Position numbers and translations under genes: made by a program. Below are positions 10,835 to 20,181 of a stretch of 64,000 nt of DNA, in pieces (position 1 is the first letter of the stretch; each line of letters opens with the position of its first letter). The notes under the pieces were generated by a model. The model ran no database searches and was not told the DNA's origin. It was given only the letters and a program-made list of their open reading frames with translations. Source of the DNA: Niastella yeongjuensis (lineage in GTDB: Bacteria > Bacteroidota > Bacteroidia > Chitinophagales > Chitinophagaceae); contig NZ_FOCZ01000003.1 of the NCBI RefSeq assembly GCF_900110245.1, positions 620,001 through 684,000 of the forward strand, written 5' to 3'.

Positions 10835-11425
10835 ATGAATCCATTGTTAGCCTTGATCACGATGTTTGGTGGCGACTTTGCGCCACTTGGCTGGGCTTTT
10901 TGCCAGGGCCAGCTTTTGGCAATTTCCCAAAATACTGCGCTGTTCTCATTATTGGGAACTTATTATGGCGGTGATGGCCAAACCACTTTCGCATTACCTG
11001 ATCTGCGCGGGCGGGTTCCTGTTGGTATTGGCCAGGGCCCGGGTTTAACAAGTGTAAGCATTGGCGAGGTGGCCGGGTCGCCAACCATTACCCTTACCAT
11101 TACCAACATGCCTGCACATACCCATACAGCCAGTGGTAACGGGTTAACGGTAGCGCAATCGGCCAGTACGGCTGCCGCCACTACCAACACGCCCGGCAGC
11201 ACCCTGGTGCCTGCTGTATTGCCTACTATTGGCAGTGGCCCCACTGCTACTCCTATTAAAGGGTATGCTGCCAAGGATAACAGTACTACATTGGCGTCAA
11301 GCAGTATAAGTGGGAACCTGACAACCAACATTACCGGTGGCAGTCAGCCAATTTCAATCATGCAGCCTTATTTGGGTGTGAATTATATCATTGCCATGCA
11401 AGGTATTTACCCCAGCAGAAACTAG
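10835..11425 (+). CDS. Tail-collar domain protein (microcystin-dependent protein-like)
   Basis: 196 residues. The N-terminal ~60 residues match the phage tail collar domain: FGGDFAPLGWAFCQGQLL, then LGTYYGGDGQTTFALPDLRGRVPVG. The middle is a Thr/Ala/Ser-rich low-complexity stretch after MPAHTHT, and the end QPYLGVNYIIAMQGIYPSRN is the typical C-terminus of MdpB-like proteins. It has no signal peptide. Such genes are common in Bacteroidota outside prophages, and nothing else phage-like is nearby. It heads a four-gene run (33 bp, 10 bp and 20 bp gaps). Function of these chromosomal collar proteins is not established. Confidence 0.88.
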   Translation: MNPLLALITMFGGDFAPLGWAFCQGQLLAISQNTALFSLLGTYYGGDGQTTFALPDLRGRVPVGIGQGPGLTSVSIGEVAGSPTITLTITNMPAHTHTASGNGLTVAQSASTAAATTNTPGSTLVPAVLPTIGSGPTATPIKGYAAKDNSTTLASSSISGNLTTNITGGSQPISIMQPYLGVNYIIAMQGIYPSRN

Positions 11426-11458
11426 GATCGTTATTTAATCGCTCTTTCATTATAAGCC

Positions 11459-12622
11459 ATGAACGCCCCCCTTACCGTTGGATTTCTGACACCATATTCG
11501 AGCACCTATCCATTTTATGCGCAACACCTGCTCACCGGCTGGTTGCTGGGTATGGAACTTGATCCCGTACGGCAACGCACCATTCAGTTCGTGCAGGAGT
11601 ACACCAACCTGGGCAGTGCGCATGATACCGAAGCTGCAGCCCGCAAGCTGCTCTTCTTCAACAGGGTTGATGTTATATCGGGATTGATAAGCTATAAAGC
11701 CATTCCCGATATAACGCCCCTGATAGAACGAGAAGGAAAACCGGCGTTCTTTTTCGACATGGGCGAACACGTACCCTTCTTCCCCTTATTAAGCCCTGAC
11801 ATCTTTTACGCGTCGCATCAATTATGGCAATCGCAATTTGCATTAGGTTACTGGGCGCAAAAGACCTGGGGCAGCGGCGGGCATCTTATTATGCCTATTT
11901 ATGAAGCCGGTTACCACTTGAACAGTACGTTTCAACAGGGCGTAGCTGCTGCCGGCGGCACACAGGTGCAGCTTACTGTAATCCCTTACGACACAAACAA
12001 CCCCAGCCTCATGGAGTTGGGTAGCTTTTACGATCACCTGGCTAAAGAACCACCCCCTTATGTACACGCTATCTTCAGCGGTAACATGGGCATCGAATTC
12101 CTTAAAACATGGTTGAACAGCGGCTTTCATAAAAAAATACCACTGCTGGTTCAGGAAACCATGGCCTATGACGATATCATAGGCGATCTGAAACATCTTG
12201 ACCTGGAAATTTACACGGGCCAGCAATGGATCCGCGAAGCAGAAAGTAAACCCAACCAGGTATTTGTAAAAAGGTTTGAGAATTTAGCCAAACAATCCGC
12301 CAATATCTATGCATTACTGGGTTACGAAGCCGGGCTTATCTGGAAAGAAGTATTACCACATGCCCTGAAAAGGGATTGGGATACAGTAAAGGCGCAACTG
12401 CGGGAGGGCATCATTGTGAGCCCCCGCGGCGAGAAGAATTTCTTTCCCCGTTCCGGCTTTGCATTGCCCACTACCAATATCCTCAAGTTGACAACATCAA
12501 ATAACAAAACACATAAACTTATTCTTGACCAGGGAAAAGGGATGCGTTTCGATGCACAGGAATTTGAACTGATCCATCGGGAAAGCGCTTCAGGCTGGCA
12601 AAACCCGTTTCTCTGTTATTAA
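11459..12622 (+). CDS. Periplasmic-binding-fold protein lacking a signal peptide
   Basis: 387 residues. It resembles the branched-chain amino-acid/urea substrate-binding (Peripla_BP_6, type I) family: the opening VGFLTPYSS, LLTGWLLGMEL, a VDVISGLISYKAIPDITPLIE strand-helix, and late elements such as IYALLGYEAGLIWKEVL. Unlike transporter-linked members it begins directly with the first beta strand, MNAPLTVGFLTP, so it should stay in the cytosol. No permease or ATPase genes are near. It is sandwiched between a tail-collar gene and a T9SS surface protein in one operon, so a ligand-sensing or chaperone role inside the cell is possible but unproven. Confidence 0.78.
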   Translation: MNAPLTVGFLTPYSSTYPFYAQHLLTGWLLGMELDPVRQRTIQFVQEYTNLGSAHDTEAAARKLLFFNRVDVISGLISYKAIPDITPLIEREGKPAFFFDMGEHVPFFPLLSPDIFYASHQLWQSQFALGYWAQKTWGSGGHLIMPIYEAGYHLNSTFQQGVAAAGGTQVQLTVIPYDTNNPSLMELGSFYDHLAKEPPPYVHAIFSGNMGIEFLKTWLNSGFHKKIPLLVQETMAYDDIIGDLKHLDLEIYTGQQWIREAESKPNQVFVKRFENLAKQSANIYALLGYEAGLIWKEVLPHALKRDWDTVKAQLREGIIVSPRGEKNFFPRSGFALPTTNILKLTTSNNKTHKLILDQGKGMRFDAQEFELIHRESASGWQNPFLCY

Positions 12623-12632
12623 CCCCCCGAAC

Positions 12633-15600
12633 ATGAACCATTTATTGTTTAAACGCACAGGATTGTTATTGCTCTTCCTGGGCTTTTTTCTTTTTTCCCT
12701 GCAAAGCCGCGCGCAATACACGGCAACCGATTTTGAAACCGGTAATTATTATACCGCGTTAGCCAAAGACAACAATGATAATGTGTATGGCACCCGGTAT
12801 AATACCGCTATCAGCACCTGGGAAGTAGTAAAGTACACGAATGGTACGGGTACCCCGGCTGTTATTTATTCCGGGTTGACGAATCCATCAACCGAAGTTC
12901 CCTGGGGGCTTACGGTAAATAGCATTGGCGATGTGTTTGTAACAAACATGGTGGGGCAATGGCAGATCATTAAGCTCGCAGCTCCTACTTATACTGCTTC
13001 AGTGATCCAAAGTGGCAATTATTATGCTGCTCTGGGTACGGATAATAGCAATAACCTGCTATCGATGGAATTTAATAGCGGCACCAATAGCTACCAGCTG
13101 GTACGGTATCCTTTCGGCGCTGAACAATTAGCAGGATCTGTTGTTTATAACGGGCTTCCGCTTCCCACCATCCCTGATGACTCCTATCCCTGGGGAATAG
13201 TGACCGACCAGAATAACAATATTTATCTCCTTGATTTTCTTACCCACAACAATGGTCAGATAATCAAGTTGACTGCACCGGCGTATACGGCTACCACGGT
13301 GGCTACCAATAGATATTTTACCGCGTTGGCAAAGGATGCTTCGAATAATTTCTATACCATTGAAGGTGATCCGGGTAATGCGTCACAGGCGCGTATTATG
13401 AAATATACCGACCTGGCAGCTGCCGGCACCCAGCTTTATACAGGGTTAAGCACACGGGCCTATGAACGTCCCTGGGGATTGGCGGTAACCAGTAACGGAA
13501 CTGTGTATGCAGGTGATTATGGAGGACTTCCCAATACAAGACTGATAAAGTTAACCCCGCCCGGAGTTGCCGTCACCAGTGTGAACCGGGTTGGCGCCGC
13601 TGCTACCAATACCACCACCACTGTACAATATACGGTTACGTTCGACGGTCCGGCAAGCGGTGTAAACGTCAACTCGTTTAGTTTAACAACTTCCGGCAGT
13701 TTAACCGGCGTTGCCATAGGCAGTGTAAGCGGCAGCGGAACTACTTATACGGTAACCGTTAATGTAGGCACTGGTGAAGGTACCATACGGCTCAATGTGA
13801 GGGGCACCGGCATAACCCCTACGGTTACCAATGTACCATTTACCGGGCAGGTGTATACCATCGACAGAACAGCACCTGTTACCACACTTGTTAGCGGACC
13901 CCCGTCATTAACAAACAGTACCACTGCTAACTTCACCTTTAGTTCGAATGAGGCCGGCGGTACCTTTGAGGTAAGCCTCGATGGCGGCGGCTATACGGCG
14001 GCCACAAGTCCTATGAACTTTACCGGGCTTGGGTCTGGCGGCCACACGTTCTCAGTACGCGCCATCGATGCAGCCGGAAATGTAGACGCTACACCGGAAC
14101 CATATAGCTGGACGGTCGATGCAACAGCGCCCAATACCTCAATAGTAACAAAACCAACCGACCCAAGCAGCAGTACAACGGCCACCTTTACATTTATTGC
14201 CAATGAAGCGAATTGTACCTTCAAGGGCAGACTGGATGGTGGTCCCAATAATACGGTTACCACTCCTCTAACTTTTACCGGGTTGAGTCAGGGCCCTCAT
14301 ACCTTCCAGGTACAGGCAGTTGATGCTGCGGGCAATGTCGATGCTTCGCCCGACGGCTATTTGTGGGTGGTGGATATGATACCCACTGTTACCCAGGTGA
14401 ATGTGCCGATCAATGGCTATTATAAAGCGGGCCAGATACTGGACTTTATGATAAGGTTCAGTGAGAATGTTTTTGTTACCGGCACGCCGTACTTGCCTAT
14501 TACAATTGGTTCAACAACTGTGCCTGTCAATTTCAGCGGGGGATCAGGTACCAATTCATTGATATTTAGTTATACGGTACAGCCAGGCGATAATGATATG
14601 GACGGCATTGGAGTGGGGACCGCTATTCAGTTGAATGGCGGCACTGTCAGGGATGCCAGCAATGATGCTGTTGTTACCCTAAGCACTGTTCCTTCTACCG
14701 CCAACGTGTTTGTAAATACGGTTACTCCATCGGTAGTGTTGTCAACAACCGCTTCCGGCCTGATAAACACGCCATTCACTGTAACTGCTACGTCTAGTGA
14801 AGCCGTTACAGGGTTAACAGTCGCCGATTTTGCTGTAACCAATGCCACGGTAAGCAACCTGAGCACTACAAACAACATTACTTATACCGTACTTGTAACG
14901 CCTGCTTCTGATGGCCCGGTTACCATAAATCTTCCAGTTGATGTGGCAATAAATATTGGCAACAACGGGAATACGGCTTCCAATACAATTTCAACTTTTT
15001 ATGATAGTAACCCGCCAGGCATTAATTCGGTAACTGTACCGGCCGATGGATATTATAAGGCCGGCGACAAGCTGACATTTACTATTAATTTCAATGAATT
15101 AGTGTATGTGGAAGGCGCACCAACCAATACACCGTACCTCGAACTGCAATTGGCTTCAGGAACCGTGAGAGCTTATAGTGTAGATGGAGGCCCTGCCACA
15201 TCTTTACAATTCGATTATACGATAGTGGATGGTGACATGGATATGGACGGTATTGTAGTGAACAGCCTGCAACTCAATGGCGGCAGAATGCATGATCCGG
15301 CAGGTAATAACCTGGTTACAACCCTGGTTGGTGTGGGTAATACCAGTCAGGTTCGGGTAAATACCTCCATCCCAAGCGTAAGCCTTTCAACAACCGCTAC
15401 CAGCCCGGTAACCACACCATTCACAATGAACATTGCGTTTAGCGAGAATGTGACCGGTTTCACTTCAGCAGATATAGTTGCAACAGGTGCAACCGTCAGC
15501 CCGGTAACGGTGATCGACAATGCCCACTATTCCGTAATTGTAGTTCCAACAGGAGCTGGTACCATTTCAATTAATGTGCCGGCAGATGTAGCAGCGAACA

Positions 15601-18029
15601 TTGGCGGCAATGGTAACTCAGCGTCAAATACGATAACGTTAACTTACGATGTAACGCCACCGGTTGTTACTTCGGTTTCAGTACCGGCAAACGGTTATTA
15701 TAAAGCAGGGAATACACTCTCATTCACTGTTAATTTCGATGAGAATGTTGTTGTTACCGGCACACCATCACTTCCCGTAACAATTGGCACATCAACAGTT
15801 ATGGCTAATTATACCGGCGGTTCAGGTACCAATGCATTGACTTTTGCTTATACGGTAATCGCTGGTAATAATGATATGGATGGCATTGCAACGGGTACTG
15901 CGCTGCAGTTAAATGGCGGAACTATTAAAGATGTGGCGACCAATGATGCCAACCTTACCCTTAACAGTGTAGGCAATACCAGTGGCGTATTTGTGAACAC
16001 AACCATTCCTTCGGTCGCAATTATTGGCTCTGCTGTTTTAAATGCACCCTGGACCGCAACCATCGTCTTCAGCGAAAAAGTAACCGGCTTTATAGCAGCT
16101 GATATTTTACTTTCGAATGCTTCGTCCAGTAACTTTCAAACAACCGATAACATCACATATACCGTATTGATAACGCCCATTGCGCCGGGTACAGTAAGTA
16201 TTACCGTTCCGGCCGGAGCTGCCGTTAATATTGGTGATAATGGCAATACGGCATCCAGTCCGTTGACTTATACATATGATCCGAACCCATCGGTGATCAC
16301 CTCAGTAGACCTGCCTGCAACTGGTATTTATAAGGCCGGCGATGTACTTACCTTCACGGTCAACTTCGATGAGAGCGTACTGGTAACTGGTGCACCAACA
16401 TTGCCGGTGATCATTGGCAGCACAACCGTACAGGCTGCTTATGTAGGCGGTTCTGGCACCAACTCGCTGACATTCACCTATACCGTTCAGGATGGGGATC
16501 AGGACATGGATGGAATTTCATTGGGAACCGATCTTCAAATTGGCAGCGCAGCTATCAAAGATGTGTCTGGCAACAATGCAACAACAACCTTGAACAGTGT
16601 CTTCGGCAATGTTGTAAAAGTGAATACCACGCATGCTACGGTAGTCCTGTCAACCGCAGCAGCAAGAGTGAATGCAGCGTATACCGTAACTGCTGCCTTC
16701 AGTGAAGAAGTAACCGGATTGACGCTTGCTGACTTTACAGCCACCAATGCCACTATAAGTAATCTTCAAACAACCGATAATATTACTTATACCATAGTAG
16801 TAACACCTGCTGCAGATGGAAATGTAAGCCTTAACCTGCCTGCCGATGCGGCTGTGAATGTGGCCGGCAACGGTAATAAAGCATCCAACACCTTAACGGT
16901 TACTATGGACGCTACCGCACCGGTAATTACTGCTGCGCAGAATTTCAACATTTTGCAGAACAGCACTGCCGGTACACAAATTGGACAGGTGCTTGCAACC
17001 GATGCAAGCGGAATCATCCAGAACTTTGCGATCGCTTCCGATCCTACTGGCGGCGCCTTTGCAATAAGCGCTACAGGTATGATCAGTGTGAACGATATGG
17101 CTATTCTTAATAATAACGTGGGCGGTGCCATCAACCTGCTGGTAACTGTAACCGATGGTTTGAACACCAGCACAGCCACTGCAGTAGCCGTTAAAATAAA
17201 TGGGATCAACAAAGCGCCGGTGCTCGATGCCATCAACAATGTAACGCTTTGTGCTACCACCAGCAGCCAAACCATTCAGTTGACCGGCGCTTCAGCGGTA
17301 GAACCAGCACAAACCTATACATTAGGCATTGCCAGCAGCCAGGCTTACTTTGATGTACTTTCTGTGAATGCGGCAGGGTTGATCACTTATCAATTGAAGT
17401 CAGGTGTGACTTCAGGTGTAACTACCATCACCGTTACCATTAAAGACAACGGCGGTACTGCCAATGGCGGGGTTGATACTTACCAGCGCACCTTCACCAT
17501 CACGGTGAATCCGTTACCGGTGGTAACCATTGCCAGCGATAAAGGCAACAGCGTATCGAAAGGCGATGTTGTTCACCTCACCGCAACCGGCGGCGCTACC
17601 TATAACTGGACTGCCAACAGCAGCATAGTAAGTGGACAGCAGGATGCCGTAGCTGAGGTAAGGCCGCAGGCCAATACCACTTACCAGGTAACGGCTGTCA
17701 GCAATATGGGTTGTAACAATACCGCTTCTATCAATATTGCAACCATAGAAGATTTTAAAGTGGATGCCACCAACGTGCTTACACCCAACGGCGACGGCAA
17801 AAACGATAAATGGGTTATCAGGAATATCGATAGTTATCCGGATAATGAACTGAAGATCTTCGATCGCAGCGGTCGACTGGTATTCAGCCAACGGAATTAT
17901 AACAATAACTGGGATGGAAAAGTAAACGGCAATCCGCTGTCGGAAGGCACTTACTATTATTTCCTGAGTATTTCCGGGGGCGCCAAAACCGCCAAAGGTT
18001 TCATCACCATTATCCTGAAAGCTAATTGA
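12633..18029 (+). CDS. Very large T9SS-secreted protein with beta-propeller and tandem Ig-like repeats
   Basis: 1,798 residues. An N-terminal signal peptide (about 1-28, ending SLQSRAQ) leads to an NHL/beta-propeller-like region (30-310) with repeated ALAKDxxNNxYxxxxxxxG and WGLxVxxxGxV patterns. Two Ig-like modules with ITKP/TFSSNEAGGTFE-type sequence follow (about 420-580), then four tandem units of about 211 residues with GYYKAG...LTFxVNFDE...GGSGTNxLTFxYTV...DMDGI and FSExVTGxTxADF. A cadherin-like stretch comes next, and residues ~1708-1798 form the gliding-motility-associated C-terminal (CHU_C/type B sorting) domain, LTPNGDGKNDKW to GFITIILKAN. It is likely a cell-surface adhesin or matrix protein. 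It starts 10 bp after the binding-fold gene and is followed by its PorP/SprF partner. Confidence 0.92.
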   Translation: MNHLLFKRTGLLLLFLGFFLFSLQSRAQYTATDFETGNYYTALAKDNNDNVYGTRYNTAISTWEVVKYTNGTGTPAVIYSGLTNPSTEVPWGLTVNSIGDVFVTNMVGQWQIIKLAAPTYTASVIQSGNYYAALGTDNSNNLLSMEFNSGTNSYQLVRYPFGAEQLAGSVVYNGLPLPTIPDDSYPWGIVTDQNNNIYLLDFLTHNNGQIIKLTAPAYTATTVATNRYFTALAKDASNNFYTIEGDPGNASQARIMKYTDLAAAGTQLYTGLSTRAYERPWGLAVTSNGTVYAGDYGGLPNTRLIKLTPPGVAVTSVNRVGAAATNTTTTVQYTVTFDGPASGVNVNSFSLTTSGSLTGVAIGSVSGSGTTYTVTVNVGTGEGTIRLNVRGTGITPTVTNVPFTGQVYTIDRTAPVTTLVSGPPSLTNSTTANFTFSSNEAGGTFEVSLDGGGYTAATSPMNFTGLGSGGHTFSVRAIDAAGNVDATPEPYSWTVDATAPNTSIVTKPTDPSSSTTATFTFIANEANCTFKGRLDGGPNNTVTTPLTFTGLSQGPHTFQVQAVDAAGNVDASPDGYLWVVDMIPTVTQVNVPINGYYKAGQILDFMIRFSENVFVTGTPYLPITIGSTTVPVNFSGGSGTNSLIFSYTVQPGDNDMDGIGVGTAIQLNGGTVRDASNDAVVTLSTVPSTANVFVNTVTPSVVLSTTASGLINTPFTVTATSSEAVTGLTVADFAVTNATVSNLSTTNNITYTVLVTPASDGPVTINLPVDVAINIGNNGNTASNTISTFYDSNPPGINSVTVPADGYYKAGDKLTFTINFNELVYVEGAPTNTPYLELQLASGTVRAYSVDGGPATSLQFDYTIVDGDMDMDGIVVNSLQLNGGRMHDPAGNNLVTTLVGVGNTSQVRVNTSIPSVSLSTTATSPVTTPFTMNIAFSENVTGFTSADIVATGATVSPVTVIDNAHYSVIVVPTGAGTISINVPADVAANIGGNGNSASNTITLTYDVTPPVVTSVSVPANGYYKAGNTLSFTVNFDENVVVTGTPSLPVTIGTSTVMANYTGGSGTNALTFAYTVIAGNNDMDGIATGTALQLNGGTIKDVATNDANLTLNSVGNTSGVFVNTTIPSVAIIGSAVLNAPWTATIVFSEKVTGFIAADILLSNASSSNFQTTDNITYTVLITPIAPGTVSITVPAGAAVNIGDNGNTASSPLTYTYDPNPSVITSVDLPATGIYKAGDVLTFTVNFDESVLVTGAPTLPVIIGSTTVQAAYVGGSGTNSLTFTYTVQDGDQDMDGISLGTDLQIGSAAIKDVSGNNATTTLNSVFGNVVKVNTTHATVVLSTAAARVNAAYTVTAAFSEEVTGLTLADFTATNATISNLQTTDNITYTIVVTPAADGNVSLNLPADAAVNVAGNGNKASNTLTVTMDATAPVITAAQNFNILQNSTAGTQIGQVLATDASGIIQNFAIASDPTGGAFAISATGMISVNDMAILNNNVGGAINLLVTVTDGLNTSTATAVAVKINGINKAPVLDAINNVTLCATTSSQTIQLTGASAVEPAQTYTLGIASSQAYFDVLSVNAAGLITYQLKSGVTSGVTTITVTIKDNGGTANGGVDTYQRTFTITVNPLPVVTIASDKGNSVSKGDVVHLTATGGATYNWTANSSIVSGQQDAVAEVRPQANTTYQVTAVSNMGCNNTASINIATIEDFKVDATNVLTPNGDGKNDKWVIRNIDSYPDNELKIFDRSGRLVFSQRNYNNNWDGKVNGNPLSEGTYYYFLSISGGAKTAKGFITIILKAN
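14388..16910 (+). repeat. Tandem ~633-nt coding repeats in the adhesin gene
   Basis: Four copies of an Ig-like pair module, recognised by the words (Y/I)YKAG at about 14418, 15050, 15694 and 16327, with spacing 632, 644 and 633 nt. Each encodes about 211 residues. Nucleotide similarity appears moderate rather than perfect, so these are old duplications. Confidence 0.8.
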
Positions 18030-18049
18030 TCACCTTAAAAATTACGATT

Positions 18050-18997
18050 ATGCGCTATACAACACATTCAATATATACTAAGCAGATGCGGAAGTTCCTG
18101 TTATGCGGGTTATTTACCGCCGGTATATTTGTTCAGAAAGGCATTGCTCAGTCACCGAGCAATGCCCAGGGTTTACTGGAGCCGTCGGCTACCGTTCTTT
18201 ACCAGAACCAGTACCTGGGCAACGCAGCCATGGCAGGTATCGATTCAGGCCTGCACCTCAATGCAGCGCATCGCCGTCAATGGCAGAACAGTATCGAAGG
18301 CGCACCGGTAAGTACCTTCGTTACAGCCGATTTTAACACCGGCAACCGCGGTGGCATAGGTTTGAACATGATGGCCGATGCAGCCGGTTTGATAAAAAGG
18401 ACACACCTGGCATTGTCTTATGCCTATCACATGCCACTAAGCGCTACCCGTAACCAGGTATTGCACTTTGGCCTGTCGATGTCATTCGATTTTCAACGGA
18501 TAAACCTTGATAAAGTTGACGGCGACCTCAATGATCCCACTTTGTTGGCATACAATGCGCGCGACAATTATTTTGGCGGTGATTTTGGTATGGCTTATAC
18601 CGACGACCACTGGACCATTCAAAGTTCGCTGCCCAACATCAGGGCTATGTTCACTGGGGTGAACCGTGGTATAAATGGCGGTACGCTGGTATATTCAGCT
18701 GCTGCCTATAAACTTAAAATGGAAGGAGCTGTAAGCACCATTGAGCCCAAGGTTGCCTATCGCGCTATAAGAGGATATGATGATATTATCGATGCAGGGG
18801 TAAACGTATCCTTCCTTGATAATTTGGCTAACGTAATGGCTGTATACCATACTTCTAAAAGTGTAACGGCCGGCATTGGTGTAAATATCAAAAAGACAGC
18901 AGTTATTCAATTGATGTACACCACCCAAACCGGTGGCATAAAATCATATGTTGATGGCAGTTACGAAATAGGCGCCACCATTAATTTGTTTAATTAG
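18050..18997 (+). CDS. PorP/SprF-family type IX secretion membrane protein
   Basis: About 315 residues from ATG 18050; an alternative ATG at 18086 starts directly at the signal peptide MRKFLLCGLFTAGIFVQKGIAQ. A TTG further upstream overlaps the previous stop but is less likely. The mature part has family signatures: YQNQYLGNAAMAGID, NRGGIGLNMMADAAGL, alternating amphipathic strands of an outer-membrane barrel, and a terminal DGSYEIGATINLFN. PorP/SprF proteins anchor or help export partner proteins with the type B C-terminal domain, and one is normally encoded directly downstream of its client, as here (20 bp after the adhesin). Confidence 0.9.
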   Translation: MRYTTHSIYTKQMRKFLLCGLFTAGIFVQKGIAQSPSNAQGLLEPSATVLYQNQYLGNAAMAGIDSGLHLNAAHRRQWQNSIEGAPVSTFVTADFNTGNRGGIGLNMMADAAGLIKRTHLALSYAYHMPLSATRNQVLHFGLSMSFDFQRINLDKVDGDLNDPTLLAYNARDNYFGGDFGMAYTDDHWTIQSSLPNIRAMFTGVNRGINGGTLVYSAAAYKLKMEGAVSTIEPKVAYRAIRGYDDIIDAGVNVSFLDNLANVMAVYHTSKSVTAGIGVNIKKTAVIQLMYTTQTGGIKSYVDGSYEIGATINLFN

Positions 18998-19023
18998 GAC
19001 TTACCCGTCGTATTATAATATAG

Positions 19024-19058
19024 ATCCCGCCCCGGTTGATCCGGGGCGGGATTTTTTT
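19024..19058 (+). terminator. Rho-independent terminator after PorP/SprF gene
   Basis: Perfect 12-bp stem ATCCCGCCCCGG / CCGGGGCGGGAT with loop TTGAT, followed by seven T. Ends the collar-adhesin operon. Confidence 0.92.
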
Positions 19059-19158
19059 ATCGCGGGACGAAGACTGGCTTCATGTTACGCTCCCTGTAAA
19101 CAGAAACTGGCTGGCTTCCTGCTGGTATTGTGTTCCTATCAAAAAACGCAGAATTTCT

Positions 19159-19242
19159 ATGGAAAACGATATTTATTCACAGCCAGCAGAAAAACGGCCA
19201 ATTAATGAATCGAGTTTGCTTTTGAAGCCTTGGGCATCATAG
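19159..19242 (+). CDS. Possible 27-residue peptide between two terminators
   Basis: An ATG-started frame encodes MENDIYSQPAEKRPINESS followed by LLLKPWAS and a TAG stop. It sits alone between the terminator at 19024-19058 and another hairpin at 19255-19279. No homologue is recognised. The composition is protein-like but the length gives little statistical support. The interval could equally produce a small RNA or be non-coding. Confidence 0.2.
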   Translation: MENDIYSQPAEKRPINESSLLLKPWAS

Positions 19243-19254
19243 TGCTAAATTTAT

Positions 19255-19279
19255 AAAGCCCGCTACCATGGCGGGTTTT
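19255..19279 (+). terminator. Short terminator-like hairpin
   Basis: CCCGC / GCGGG stem extended by A-T pairs to the T-run after it (AAAGCCCGC ... GCGGGTTTT), 7-nt loop TACCATG. It lies 13 bp after the small frame at 19159-19242 and may end a short transcript. Confidence 0.5.
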
Positions 19280-19395
19280 AACATTTTGTACACGGTTTTA
19301 CCATCCTAAAAACCACGTTGAGTTGATTTCCAGGGAGCCGAAACGCGCAGTATGTTTGCATCATCAAACGAAACAAAAGAGTAAAACATACAATT

Positions 19396-19803
19396 ATGAA
19401 AACTGATTCGGGGAATTTTGGAAAGTTAGCTGTAGTTGCCCTTGCTTTAACCCTGGCATTTACAATCCCTGCACTGGCTAACGACGGAGAGAAAGACGAT
19501 CACAAAACTGAATTGAAGTTCATCGGAAACATGGAAAATCAACCGGTATTCGAATTGAACCTGGCAAATAAAGAAGAAGACGAGTATACAGTAGTTTTCC
19601 GCGATGAATTTGGCAATGTGTTATATAAGGAAAAATTCAAAGGCGCTGGTCTTACCAGGAAATTCCTGTTGAAATCTGAAGATTTTGGTGATGCTGCCCT
19701 GCATGTGACCGTAAAATCCAAAAAAGGAAACACCACAGAAGTATATTCAATTAACAGAAGCCACAGTTATGTGGAAGAAACCCTGGTAAGTAAGGTTAAA
19801 TAA
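19396..19803 (+). CDS. Small secreted protein of unknown function
   Basis: 135 residues. A signal peptide of about 29 residues (hydrophobic core VVALALTLAFTIPALA, cleavage near ALA-ND) precedes a charged beta-rich domain of about 100 residues containing FELNLANKEEDEYTVVFRDEFGNVLY and KFLLKSEDFGDAALHVTV. That pattern resembles small Bacteroidota periplasmic proteins with a single Ig-like or T9SS-sorting-like sandwich. I do not recognise a named family. It stands alone between hairpins at 19255 and 19836. Confidence 0.75.
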   Translation: MKTDSGNFGKLAVVALALTLAFTIPALANDGEKDDHKTELKFIGNMENQPVFELNLANKEEDEYTVVFRDEFGNVLYKEKFKGAGLTRKFLLKSEDFGDAALHVTVKSKKGNTTEVYSINRSHSYVEETLVSKVK

Positions 19804-19835
19804 GTATTTCAGTCAATAGTCATTTAGTGTTTTGA

Positions 19836-19870
19836 AAGGCGTCCCACTCAATTGGGACGTTTTTTTTTGC
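19836..19870 (+). terminator. Rho-independent terminator
   Basis: Stem CGTCCCA / TGGGACG with loop CTCAAT and a run of nine T; ends the small secreted-protein gene. Confidence 0.9.
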
Positions 19871-20181
19871 CTGATACCCAGGCTTAATGATCCTTCATTT
19901 CTTTGATTACCATTAAAATTCTGGGAGAAATAAGTGTTTATATTGATAAAGATATCATAAAGTTATTTTAACTTTATTCACGTCAGAATAACAATTATTT
20001 AGAAACATACCGGGCCATTGCATATTGCTGGCCCTGCCATACGAAATAAATGCAGCCCTAATTTTAACAGCCTTCAGGAAAATAAATCCTGAAAAACCTG
20101 GCTTTTATGCTCCTTTCGAAGCAAAAATGAGAGCCGATAAGGGGTGTAAATGCTTTAAACACAAATCAAAACGATTGCAGT
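19871..20181. other. Intergenic region upstream of the first SusC
   Basis: About 310 bp of AT-rich DNA with no open frame of substance and no clear TAnnTTTG box. A direct GGGCCATTGC / CTGGCCCTGCC-like stretch occurs at 20012-20040, but I assign no function. Confidence 0.4.

Noticed and set aside
10835-11425. Tail-collar gene as evidence of a prophage
   Set aside because: No capsid, portal, integrase or other tail genes are near; such isolated collar proteins are common in Bacteroidota chromosomes.
19036-19242. 68-codon frame spanning the terminator after PorP/SprF
   Set aside because: Its first part reads through a strong terminator hairpin, so only the ATG at 19159 was considered, and that with low confidence.
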